Shown: in pieces, positions 35,047-48,100 of the stretch
Numbering within the stretch: position 1 is the first letter of the stretch
Layout of the letters: each line of letters starts with the position of its first letter
Origin: Branchiostoma floridae
Lineage: Eukaryota; Chordata; Leptocardii; Amphioxiformes; Branchiostomatidae
Direction of reading: 5' to 3'
DNA: 64,000 nucleotides
Assembly (NCBI RefSeq): GCF_000003815.2
Contig: NC_049981.1
Span: 22,387,817 to 22,451,816 of the forward strand
The notes under the pieces: model-generated
The model's database searches: none
What the model saw: the letters and a program-made list of their open reading frames with translations, nothing else
What the model was told of the DNA's origin: nothing
Made by a program: the position numbers and the translations under genes

Positions 35047-38000
35047 GTACGCGAAGTTTTTCTCTATCTGAAATTGTAGACATGAAAATTTCACGAGCTA
35101 ATGTGATTTTTCCGGCGGTTTTGTTGAGGGTTTCCTGGTGTTTTAAGCGCTCGGAGAAGGCTAGTGGTCACAGGTTGTAGCGGCCAACACGAGTCACCGT
35201 GTGGCCATGCCGTGGCCACGCCACGCTGCTCGACAAAGCCGAAAATTCTTCCCCGTTGAAATGTATTCCATTGTCTCTATTGTCCCGATTAAAGTCCGGT
35301 TATGTAGCTAAGGATATGTTTCTCTCCCAACCCACGGTCCGAGTCGGTAGTTTTATGTGCATTTCTCCAAGAAAATCGTGGTGTGAAGTTGACCAATTCC
35401 TTGCGAAATCGTGCGTAGGTTTGTTCAAGGGATTTACACGCCAGTGTGTGGGAACGGCTCGGCACACGAGGCGGCCTGCAAATTATACAACCATTATTAG
35501 TAGGTGATCTGTGCATAATGTGCCCTTAGGAAAAAACGAAATTCTAAAACGACATCGCTAGCCAGGTAGTCAGCGTTGCGGGACCTGGGGGAATCGTGAC
35601 CATCAGCATTTCACGTTTTTATTGATGCGATACCCGGGCCCAAACTCAATCAGCACGCAGTCGTCCGCACTCCATTCCAACTGCCGAACTTATTGCCTGA
35701 CCCGCAATAACTGTACAGCATGACCATAAAACTGGCTCCCACTATTTCAGCGGCAACTTTTTACCAGCCATTTTCCCAGCAAGGCCGCAAATAGAGCACT
35801 GAAAATGTGGCATTTGAGAAGTTCTCCAGGATATGTAATAGATATTGAGCCAGTATTAGCATGTGAAGGGGCTTGTGAGAGCCCATGTGCTCAAGGCAAT
35901 GTGCTTTGTTTCCAGACAACTGGCATATGGATACAGTAAACCAGCATTACATTCGTCTTGCATTTCATGGCACGAACATATCAGGATCACTTTTTTATCT
36001 TGAGAAATTACCCAAGCCATCCACACTGAAGACCTGAAACTCTGGTCATGAAAAATTTAGTGGGTTCCCCGCCACAGGCCCACCAGTGTTTAAAGCCCTC
36101 GGCTTCTCCGTTTTATCCGTGTATTCATAGCAAAACAGACCTTGAGCTCCTCTCAATTTGCTGAAAAGATCCAACAATCAAGTGTGGAATTCCCCACTGA
36201 GGGGATTGGCTGTGACTGGTCCAAGTCCTGTGATGCTGGACCCATGTGGCCTTCATTGTGAATGCCATTAATCTCCTTGGGTCAGGCAAGTTGCAGGGAG
36301 GCAATCTGGGCTTAATGTTTCTTTTCCACATGACATTTCATGGCACTCCACTTGGGGGTGACCATAATGGAGTCCCCGTTCACCCAGACAAGATTTCCAT
36401 TTTTTCGGGTGGGAGGGGACCGAAGAAAGTTATTCATACTCACAGAATTGTGGGCAACATGAATTGCAAGCATATGGCGATTCTTGCTACAAAGCCACAC
36501 TTACATAAGGGATTTGTGGGGATGTACATGTAAATGCTAACTGGAACCACTAAAAGTAAAACGTGTAAGTACAAACAAGGATTCGTGAAGATAAAAGTTA
36601 TGACCGCCTCTTGCAAAAGGACACCAGTGTTTCGTGCAAGCCTGGAGCGATGAGAATCATGTGTCAGTATTATGTCCCCAGAAATATAGAAGCTTTGGAC
36701 CTCATAACCCCTGATAGTAACTGTACCCATGTGTGAAGACATTTTTTTGTACAGAATAACGATCATCTTATTGTAATTATTGCAAGGAGACACTGGTTAT
36801 AATCAATATCATTGTAGGATCCTGGAAAGGCAATGTATTTCAACACATAGAATTCATAGTGTAAGGTTACACATGCATAATAAAAAGTCCTGGAGAGATA
36901 TAGATTTTATCCCATGCAATAAAGTTAAGATGAACAAGTACCATGAAGAGTTTTAACAGAAAGTTTTACGGCCACGCGGTTGTAAATGTGATGCGTAAAG
37001 TTTGGGGCTGTAAGTGTGATATGTGAGGATCCCGTCGTGCGTGTGGATGGCAGGTCATGTGTAGTTTCCAGCATGTTCGGCGGAATGATACCAGGGATAA
37101 TGTTCCGTTTCATCCCCTGCAATGCCTGTCTGGAATATTGACATTTACGAAAGGTACATTCCGCAGAGAACCCATCTTAGAAGGAAAATGCCACGTCCCC
37201 CAGTAAGCTTATGCGACAAGTGTGTTCCTAATTAATGTTTCCCTGTAGTGTTGTAAAGCCTTGTCATTTTTAGGTGGTAAGTCCCTGTATTGCACCCAGC
37301 GCAGAGCACATGGCATATTCCTGTACCGCTCTGCTGTATTTTAATATGATGTGCAGCCATGGGGAGGCCTCTAGACGACTCATCTTGCTGCGGTGACAAA
37401 GAAATTGATGGAAGCAATCCTTTCGGACTGGCCTTTGGAGACATGTTGGTGTAGGGTCCCCATCATCACATAATACAATTTTGAATGGGGATGATAAATA
37501 ATGGATTCTGTGGAGGCAATGCTTTTAATTTTCAAGTCTAGTCCAATGGTGACAGGATTCAACTCCACTTTACTCATATTGGTCACCAACAGTTCAAGGT
37601 GAAAACACTGACTGCAATGAGAATGGAAGGGTCACATGCCCCCAAAAAAGGCTGTGGTGTTTTCTGTTTCGAACTGACAGACATTGTAAACTTGATACAT
37701 GTCAGGCAGCAGATGAAAGAGATCAGGATTTAGAAGTTGGCATCTGTTGAAAGAAGATCTATTGGGAGTGGTTAACTAAAAACAGGAACAGGAATCATCA
37801 GCTGTCAGTTAGGGTTGTATTCTTTCTGGTAGCAGAGTCACAGACAACAGTTATAACAAGTATCCAAGACAGATTTTATTGATGAACTGCTTCGCTTTTC
37901 GTACTTCCACTACAAAATCCAGATGCATGTCATGTATTATCTGTATACAGCATGCAGTATATTATGTCTGTTTTTTTAATCCTTGCACCTTGGGTTCATG

Positions 38001-39752
38001 TATTTATTAACTCTCAAGTAAGGTTTGTATGCGGGGTACCTAGGCACCCACATGGCCTCTACTGGACACTTCCCGGCAGATCCTTGAGTGTGTGGTGTTG
38101 TTGGAATGTGAAATTTTCCCACTATGCCGAGGCATGTGGAGGGGTCATGTTGGGCAGAGCCATCCATCGCTAACAACGCTATCAAAATATTGAAGAGAAG
38201 AACCACTAGCATGGGAAGGATCCCTACATATTCCTGGCTTCCGACTGGGCAAACGTCAAAGATTAGGTATTGAGAGGAGTAAAATGTTTTGCATGTCATT
38301 GGATCATCGCTGTGAGAAACGAGGCTTCGTCATTTGTCAAAGAAGTGATAAATTTGACTCGAGAGATTTTCGCTGGTAGAGAAATTATACAGACCTGGAT
38401 ATAGATGCTGTTACTTGATTTGTAGATTTAGAAAGGTTGTACTCAGGTTTGTATTGATTGTCTCTCTCCTGCCACAGACCTTTCTTACAAGCTGAGAAAT
38501 CTAATTAGAAGTGAGTCTCAGTGACTGTTTTCAAATTGGCCCAGTGGGCATTATGATGCATACATATGCCCTGTGATTTTTGCCCATGTTGATAACAGCT
38601 AAGCCTCATTTGTTTGTCACCCATTATCATTTAGAAATTCTAAGGTAAAGTGTTGATGTGAATTTTTCATAAAGATTAAAAGTGGACATTTTATTTGAAA
38701 TCTAGGTGTAATGAATAGCTCTTATTCTAAACAAGCTTTTAAATGCATATAAAGTTGATTATGATCATATGATGAAGACAGGCTAAAGTCCAAACAAGCA
38801 GCATGAGTGGCTATGGCTGTGGCAAAGTTATTGTACTGGTAAGTCTGTTTAAACCCACAGTCCATATTTTCCAGGATGTTTACATAGTGCCACTGTGCCT
38901 TTGTTTGCAAGACTTATTGGCTATTTCCCTCCTTGGCACCTAATTACCTACAATGGCCACAAACACTGGGGATTTTCTCTCCATTGTGTCTTATAAATCT
39001 CTCCATTTTAATGGTTGTCATGCCCACTGGTATCTGATTGGCTAGGAGGTAAGACTTCATTTAGAGTGAGCATTATTCCTTCCCAGGCGGATTTTCCAAG
39101 ACTTACGTATCATCAAATATGCCAAAAAGCCCACAAAGACAGAATCTCAGGCTTTATAGTTTATAATAAGTTTATTCCCACATTAGCATGCACACAACAG
39201 ACCATTTTTCCAAGCAGACAACAATGTCACAACATTGTAGTTTGAACGAGTCACTTTTCTTGAGTTGGATTGGAATGATTTAAATGTGAAAGGTGTAAAA
39301 TTGTCCAAGTAATAATGCCATTATCACAAGACTACATGGGTCAAAGGTCAGGTAGCCTAGTATTTTTCCATGCCCACAAGTAAAAAGAAACACATGAAAG
39401 CATGCGGCTTTGTTATGACTCCCAAAGTGTTCATTCCTGCAGCTAGAATAGAAATGGAAGTATTCACGATCACGCCAACCCACCATATTCATAACTGGAA
39501 GCCCTGTAATGGCGCTACAGTTATATCAACATGCATAGATATGGATCTCGCAAAACGCCCCGTGTTTTTAGGCAAAAGGTTAGCGCCGCATGAGCTATAA
39601 CAAATTTTCGCTGCTCGAACCTCCAGGGTAAGGTGTAGGTGTCCCGGCGTGGTCATCAATCACAACTTATAAGTCCCCAATGTTGTGATGGATATGAACG
39701 GCTTGTGTTTGTGTCCCCAAGTCAACATAACTTTGCTGCAGTTGTACATCAA

Positions 39753-41159
39753 CAGGGCTCGTGACTGCGACTAGATTTGGTCGCATCGCGACCGGTAATT
39801 TTAAGGATGCGCCTATTTTTGAAATGATGGTCGCACGGCGCGCCAATAAGAAAATGAGCAAAAAATAAAGCTTACCAGTTCTGGACATGCAAAAACGTTT
39901 CGGTTCAGGTCCAAAAAAAATGAAACCCAAGTTATTCGGTACTGAACTCGTAAAAAATATATCCTTTAGGTTTTAGACCATCTTTAACCTTCCAAAAATC
40001 TTGAAATTTGCGCTGAACAAAGACGAAAACATCGCTAAATATATATAAACATTGCTGTCCATGTGCACACATGTGCACACTTACAGTCACTCAGATCCGG
40101 AAATTCTCTATCAAAACACAGAAATTAACAACCAACCAAACAAATTAAAAAGTTACCGATACATTTCCACTATTTTTCACCCGTAGTCAACTTGTTTTAA
40201 TGTTCCTGCAACGAAAAATTCCTTCCAAAATAAAGCACAAAACTCAATCGGTTCGAAAACATCCGCCATGTTGGATCTAAATATGAACTCACGCGTAATC
40301 TCGCGATAATAGGCGAGAGAATGCTCAGAGAATGATGTTTTTCTGCAGTTTCATCCAAAATTGATAGGGGGCAGTGCCTATTTTTTTGGCGACGCCTCAA
40401 GGGCGGAGGCATTTTTTTTATTTTTATTTTTTTTTATTGTTTTTTTGAGCCAGGGTAGCCCAACCCAGTATGAATAAGGTACTCTACTAAGTTTGAATGT
40501 TTATTCCAAATGTTACTTTGTAACAATAATTATGAAATAAACTTGTGAATTTTTTTTATTTCTTTAATTTTCATTTTCATTCATTTTTTTTTACTTTTGT
40601 TTTTATTCTTGTTGATACTGTGACAATATGTGCCATAGTATAGTAATTACATCAACATTGTAATTCTCTGGATTTTTGCTAGATTGTTTTGCCATTACAT
40701 TGTATAACATATTATAATATTATATCATAATGTAATATTCTATGCCTTGGATTAAGGTCCGGACTCATTAGGTCCGGACCTGAACCTAAACCTCCGGATT
40801 CTAATCTGGACCTGAACCTAAACGTGGGTTCAGGTACGCATCCGGGATTCCCTACGTCTATACAATGTATGTAGTAATGGCTGCAGAATTAATCCGCGAT
40901 TAGAAAAATCAAGCAACACGCCGGCTGATTTGAGCATTCATGAATAAAGGTTCAAACAAGCATTTTGTACAGGATCAATGCTTTTTCTGTTATAATCTAT
41001 GCAAATACTTAATTCCAGGTTTAAAACATTGATTTATAGGAGTAATACTTTGTATGGCTTAAGACGTTTGCTTGTGCTCCTAACTTTTTGCTGGCGCTCC
41101 TAAGTTTTAAGAGTTAGGAGCGCCACGCTCCTAGGTCAAAAAGTTAGTCTGGAGCCCTG
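39753..41159. mobile_element. hAT-like non-autonomous element of 1.4 kb with 5-bp TSD
   Basis: It begins CAGGGCTCGTGAC and ends GTCTGGAGCCCTG, flanked on both sides by ATCAA. The interior is AT-rich with long T and A runs, GTCCGGAC repeats near 40.75 kb and a palindrome of AGGAGCGCC near 41.09-41.13 kb. No transposase frame is seen. It may be a composite of nested insertions. Confidence 0.6.
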
Positions 41160-44100
41160 ATCAATTAGAGCCCAGCTCCCTGGTTGAATTGTGAAATGGG
41201 AGGTTCCAGCACTTTTGGTATTGACATTATCGTGTGTTAACCTTGTTTCTGTCACGTTGAAGCCAAGTCGTCCATGCTGTTTGCTCTGTTGTGTGAACCA
41301 GTTGGGTATGAAATTACAGTTGGGTGTGGTGAACGGAATTTGTTGATGGCCCCAAACAATTTACCTTCCAGGCCCATCCCTTGTTGTTATGAAGGTTTCA
41401 AATTTATCAGGATCCCTTCCATGGACTGCTAGAGTGTGAAAGCAGAATAAATGCAAGACTTATAAATTACAAAGTGCATAATTCATGCTCAGATAGCTAT
41501 ATGCGAGGAGACCATCTGGTGTTAATAGCATATGATTCCTAAAATTCGGGAGTGTGTCTATCCAAGCTGCTTTACACCCCTGGCCTTGAACTATACGTTT
41601 GGCAAAGTCTGCTGCAGCCGGAGCCATGAATACATGAATCAAACTAACTGTTTGGGCTGCGAGGGTTCAGATTTATGTAGCATCATTTCCCAGGTAAATA
41701 TCTTCGATTAGGAGCGGTGCGATGTTATCTGGTGACATCATTACCTGACAAGGTGTGACGAAGTTCAGGAACGGGGATAAAACATGAGCAGGGGATCAAT
41801 CAAAAGTGTTTTCTGCAGGCCCGTTGTCACGGTTATTATCAGGATGGGTGCTGGAAGATCCGAAGACGGATGTCGGCGCCACGATTGCTATAGATCTCCC
41901 TGTTCAAGTACATCATGTTGTAGAGCATGAATCAATGTGTCCTTGACAGATTCCATCACAAGTCCAAAGGTTAGATATGATTCACCGGGGCCTGTCCAAG
42001 CTTTTCCCCACGATCGATACGTCACCGGCCCATAGCATTTTCCAGGTACTTTTCTCGGAAAATTTGCAATTACAGGATATTGTTAGAAGTGTACATCTGC
42101 TTTGCCTGCTGTCGATGTTTACTCTTTATCTCCATGGCAGCGCAGTGATGGGCACATATTTTCCATGTGGGGGTTCAGAAGGTTAGAATGTGACTTTGGT
42201 CCCCCTCACATCTTGTAGTGAAGTTTGTGTGGCAGATGTGGGCAAACCCCAGTGACTTTGAGGGGTCACATGGAATGCCCCCTCTGTATGTCCCACAGTA
42301 CATTGAAAACACTACATCTGGGATCAATTTGGAAAGAGTAGTAGACTTTAGCCAAATGCTTGTGTGCTTTCCTTCACTGTTGGTGCCAAATAAGCCTGTA
42401 TCTCTGCCAGATTGAGCCTCAAGCTTTAAAGTAATATTCTTCTGTTTAATTTAAGCCATAAGCCAGTCTTAGTGATTTGCATAGCTGAGAAACAGTGTTA
42501 AGGAATCGATGGGCGCTGGATGAATTGTTCCATGCCTTGTTGATTCCCTTGAGAGGTGGGAAGAATAATAGCACTTGCCAGTTCTATTCCTTGACCCCAC
42601 CCTTAGGTAAATACAACCTGTATAGTGGAACCACTAGCTCCCTTTCTGGCAACTCCAAATCTAAACAGGATCTCTAAAAACAGTTGGTTTGTTGGGATGG
42701 TGGAGATACGTTATAATCACCAGAGCTTTGTTGAAGATAGAGGAAGTAGTCCCATCGGATTGGGAGGAGATGAGTTTCCTTAGCACTTAGGATGGATGTA
42801 AAGGGTGGGCCTGTCTTGGGCTTTCTCAGGAAAACCAAGTGAATGGGTGGTGCACTGGTAAACCAATTTCCGTATGATGAAATGCAATCTACCTGAGGCT
42901 CTTGTTGGAAGGGAGGGGAGGGTTGGGTTTGGTCCTTCTCTTTTGTAGTTGTATTCAACCTATTCATATTCATGTTTACAGAGTAAATTTTTTTGAGTGC
43001 ATTGTCTTGATAAACTGGACATGACACTATAAAAGTGTCCTGAAATTTTGAAAGCAACATACATGACAGGAGGTGTGCAAGTGTGGGGTGTATGATGGCT
43101 GCACTGCACAGTATCAACTATAAGCTTCAAGCATTCAGTAAGTCGATGAGATGGTAAATTATGTGCAACAACATGAAGTGCAACATATGTGTGTGCCCCT
43201 GCATGAAACCAGGACGGCCCCCAGCGAAACATTATAAAGTCAACATGGTGTAAAGCTTATAATTTCAATTTTATTGCGCCAGCACCATAATGGCCACCCC
43301 AGGTGCGAATTGGAATTCCCGTCGCGTTGAGCCAAGGACAGGCATTTTATACCCATCACCCTCCCTTCTCAGTATAAAACGGTAGCGCTCGTATAGCCCT
43401 TTCACGGCCCATAATTTCCCCCGTCCAATTCGCCGCGGCATCAGTGTCGAGCATAATTGGATCTTTCACATAATTGTGGCTTTCCTAATGCGATCAGACA
43501 CTGCCCCTTTGATGACTTTCTCTGTCTTTCAGTCAGCTCCTGCGTAATAGCTCTTGTCATGGAGATATATTGGTGCTTTGCATGCATTATTTTTGTTTTT
43601 ACAGGCTATAACAAGCAACATTACTACGCTGTGGAAACATAACAATGGTCCACGCTCTCTGACATTCAAATAGAGAAATAGTTTCAGAGGTAAGATAGAG
43701 TGATGGCATGTGTCGGGAAAATTATTTGAAAAAATAGAATTTGGCTGCTTTGTCATTGCCGCCCAGCGGAAAAGCAATCGCCCATTGATTGAACAACAAT
43801 TGGGACAAAGCCGCTCCCCTGTTTACCCTCCAATTCAACTCTGTCAGTGATACCCCCGCCCGACAGCCCGGCATTACCTGAGATATAGTGTGTGGTCACC
43901 ACAGTATAATGTGATAGCCATTCAGGCCCCATCTAGGATGCGAAAGTGTTACTGTGTCGTCCTCCCCCCACAATGGCAATAATTTTTTCATGGCCCCGGC
44001 CCACCAAATGATCTATGCATGCTTCGATTGTGGAGAAAATTACCAGTTGTCAGGCGGAGCTAGATAGATTAGTTCTATTGTGATGCTCCGCTTGTGAGGG

Positions 44101-44924
44101 AATGAGCTGAGTTACAGACAACGGTACGCAGTCAGGGCGTCGTGTGTGATACTCCACTTGCGTATTCCCTCCGATATGTGGCCGTATATTCGGTTCATAA
44201 TTCTTTCTGCGTGAATAAATTTGCAATCCCCTCCATCCGTCAGCGCTGTCACGACAGATAGCCATTTGTTTCAGAGGCCCTCTGGTGTCCCCTGGCACAG
44301 GCTTGTTAATGTGTTGGAGTGGAGTGGAATAATTCCACTTCAGGAACACGAAGGCTTCAAGGTAATTCAGCTGCTTTGACCCATAAAGAGGGCAAAATTA
44401 TCCTTGACCTGCTGGTCATCTGTGAGTTTGATATTATTTCGCTGTTGCCGAAAAAGTTTACGAAGTTGTTAACATTTGGCTGCTGTGGTAAGATGAATTT
44501 GGTGAAATAAACAAGAATCTTCATGGTAATAAAAATGATACTGTCTGCTAACGGTAGCGTATGACATTACTGTATTAGACTATTAGCCATGTCTGAATAC
44601 AATGGTTCATGTACATTATAGCAATGAAATTTCACTTCTACTTCTTTGAAAATGCTTGAGAAGAGTTCGATTTCAAATTATAACTCTTATCAAAAATAAG
44701 GTGCTTGCAATTTAAATGGCCCGGTAAGCCTGAGCGAAAAAGAAGGGATTGAAAAGGTCGCAGCCCCAGAGAGCCATCGCAGGCTTTCCTTATTTAAGAG
44801 AAGGTAAAGCATCTATCAGCATGGGTGTGATTAACCTGTGCTCCTGTCAGATGGGGAAGATAAATGGCTCCTTCTTCCTTACACAGATTTCAGGACTGCC
44901 TATTGAAGTAGGAGACTGCAGCTG

Positions 44925-45190
44925 CTGAACACAGCAAAAAATTTGACAGATTGCTCGACGGATTTCGTAAATGTCTCGTGTTGTTGTCTGCTGAACATTA
45001 AAAAATTTGACAGATTGCTCAAGAAATTTCGTAAATTTCTCTTGTGTTGTTATCTGCTGAACAACAAAAAATTTGACAGATTGCTTGACAAATTTCATAA
45101 ATTTTTCTTATGTTGTCTGTTGAACAACGAAAAAGTTTAACAGATCGCTCGACGAATTTTGAAACTTTTTCTTGCTTTTGTTGTCTTTAA
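44925..45190. repeat. Minisatellite, about 64 bp x 4
   Basis: Four tandem units each contain AAAATTTGACAGATTGCTC (varied), AATTTCGTAAAT and TTGTTGTCTGCTGAACA. The periodicity is 64-66 bp. On the minus strand it gives a repetitive open frame that I consider non-genic. Confidence 0.85.
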
Positions 45191-48100
45191 AACCATACTT
45201 GAATATCATGCGTTATATTCCAATTATAATTATCAAAGTGCACATACATCCTCATTTGGTCACTGAACAGTCACTCAGCCAACTTGTCAAGTGGAAAGAG
45301 TGCGCCTACAAGCACACCCTGGGAAGACCCGTACCTGTGGTACTACTGTTGTCACTAATTTGCCTTCAGACCTTGGATACAGGACCTCAGAACTAGAAAG
45401 GGTTGTATGGGAGATCAGAAAACACAAGGTGAAGATGGTGATTGCTAACACTCGAGAGAGAGAGAGTGGGCTGACCCAACCTTGCATTAGAATTTAGAGA
45501 AACTGCTCGAGTCTGGGACTGGATTAAGTGGAAAACCCTGACTGACGGGATGCACGATAGAGAATACTGGAAGCAGAACTTTGTGTATGCTTCAACTCTT
45601 TTGTAGAGTAAGAATATGTATGTCTGAATACTTACATGTTCGATAATTCAGGATATTTTACATGGAAAAATGCAGGCCGTTATAGTGTCTGATGACTCAC
45701 CGAAGAGTGACAGTCAAGCCCCTCTATAATCCTGTACAATTTGTAATGTAGATCCTGGTAGGTCTTCAGATTTTTTTTTAAAGTAAGAAAGTGATGATGA
45801 GACAGGCAACAAGAGTTAAAGGCCAGGCTCCAGATGGGGGATGTCAGGAGGTTGACAGAGATAGATGTAGGAAGGGGTGTTACTGTCACCTTTCCGTTGA
45901 CAGACAAGTCGATTCTGCATATCACCAGCCCTACACCTTATCCCTGATGCAGACAGCGATCTGGGTTCTTATGCCACATCATAGCGGACTGTTCTAGCAT
46001 TATATTGCCTTTCTGTGAGATGATAATGTGAGAAATTCAGCTCAGATCATATTTCTGGTTTAATCCGAGATGCGTTGATAGCTTCCAAAGAGGATTTCCA
46101 CAGAGTCCGCTGAGCGCCGAGAAACCGAAGTCAATACGCAGGAAATGACTTTTCATAAGTAGCGGAAGGCAAGCGATCAGATAGTATTTTACATTAGCAT
46201 GCATCCACGGTAGCGAACACGTGCCGCGCTGGATTAAAGATTCATGACAGTGCACCTCCTCGTATACACCTGTCAGAGATATTGCTCTAATATTTCTCAT
46301 CACTGCAGTAATATACATAGATGGTTAATCAATTTCTTATCCGTTACCCGCCCCATATTGTCTCCTAGTCAATATTACTGCCATCTGTCATAAAGGGAAG
46401 GGACTGTGCGTCGGTTTGTGGGATGGCGGGATGCGGGAATCATTCCTGTCACACCTCCTTCTGTGGGGGATTGTTGGCGGAGATTAAACACTTCCCATCA
46501 TGAGCTAAGCAGCCAAGTGGAGATGAGGGCTGACAGGGGGGACATCTGATGCCCTTGATCAGAACAAGAAAGGATGTGGCCTCTGGCACATGACCTCCAG
46601 CGCTCCAAGTCTTAGATGATGCACAGTAACTCGTACAGTGTGAGCTTGAGAGTATTCTGGGATAACAAAGGTCATCTAAAGGGAAATCCAAGACAACCGC
46701 CCTGTTTGTGTATCACTTCATCACCTCCCTGATTCCCTGTTACCCTTTTTGCCACCAGTTTACCATCATTTGCTCCACAATTTTGTGGCTATTCCCAGAA
46801 GCAATACCTAAGTGCTTTTCCTATGGCAGGAAGAACCCAGTGAGACAAGGGGGCTTACCACTGGCCCTGGCAGTCAGAAACTAATGCATTTCTATGGGAA
46901 TTAGCAAAGGTTGGTGGTTATAGAGTGATGCTGATCCTCCCAGCATGTTGTCCATTTTCCTGAACAGACTTTGGGAGGAGACAAAAAGAAATTCGAGGGT
47001 GAAGTGATGGGCCTCATTGTGTCCAGAATTGATTTCTTTCCTTTGCCATTGATTAAAGCAGGATACTTGGGGGATTTTTATTTCTGGCCCGTTGGTACAA
47101 GTACCCTTCGGATGAAGCCAAATTGGTGGTGACATTGCTGCATGCATTCCCTGACACGGCGCTGTGGCTATGGATTATCTGCGGGCTCCTTGACAAGCCC
47201 GGGCGATATTTTTACCTGTGGGGCGAGCAAGGTCAATCACAAGCCATTCATTTGTAATGAGGATTTTATGGAGATGCTGTCCCCAGTAATTTGGGAGGAG
47301 GTGGAAATTGGGAGGAGGCAAGACCATGGACAAAGGGCGTAAGTGGAAGGGAACCAGTAATGCCGTTGTTGGTCTGTGACTTTTTATTTGGACTTGTGAC
47401 GAAAGACACTAGAAGTAGCTTTCATATATGCTGGTTCAAAAGTTAGCCTTCGTATATGCTGGTTTAAATGTTTCCATTTCATTTAACATTAATGTGTGCA
47501 AATGCTAGATCCCCCAAAGAATGGCAAAATAAATTATTGCGTCCTATGACTGAAAGGTCTGGCTCATAATCACCTAAGTTTGATGCAACTGTTATATACA
47601 CGGTCTTGTCTGTACAGTCTCTTGTTTGACAAAGGGTTTGAAGAGTAGTTGTCTTTAGTTTGATCAGCTACAGTACCAGTTTGCTGAAGGAAGACCCATC
47701 CCACCCAAAGTTGTTTATAATTATAGTGTGAGGCTGTTGAAAGGTCAGCACACGCCCGAGGGGGAAAGTGTGAAAGCTTTGTGCGGACAGGACACGATGT
47801 GTAAAGCAACGTGCATCGCTTTGTTTGGTACACAGGGTTACCTGTTGCCGTGACGCAGTGAAAAGGTGTTTATCTGGGACTTCCACGGGGACGGCTGGAA
47901 TAAATGGTGTTTGTCCCATCACAAACGTGTTCCTGCTTTGTGAAGTGCCAGCGTGGCAGGCTGAATGTTGTCCAGATGTGTGCGTTTTTATGCCCAAGCG
48001 AAACCAGTAACGTACTGCCAAGATTAAGGTAGAACAGACTGGGGAGGGTGATAAGGGGCATAACTTGCCCTATGCCACCTTGCGGGGTTTTGTCGGCGAA

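Noticed and set aside
44925-45190. Regular repeats as a CRISPR array
   Set aside because: The whole unit repeats without unique spacers, and the genome is animal; it is a minisatellite.
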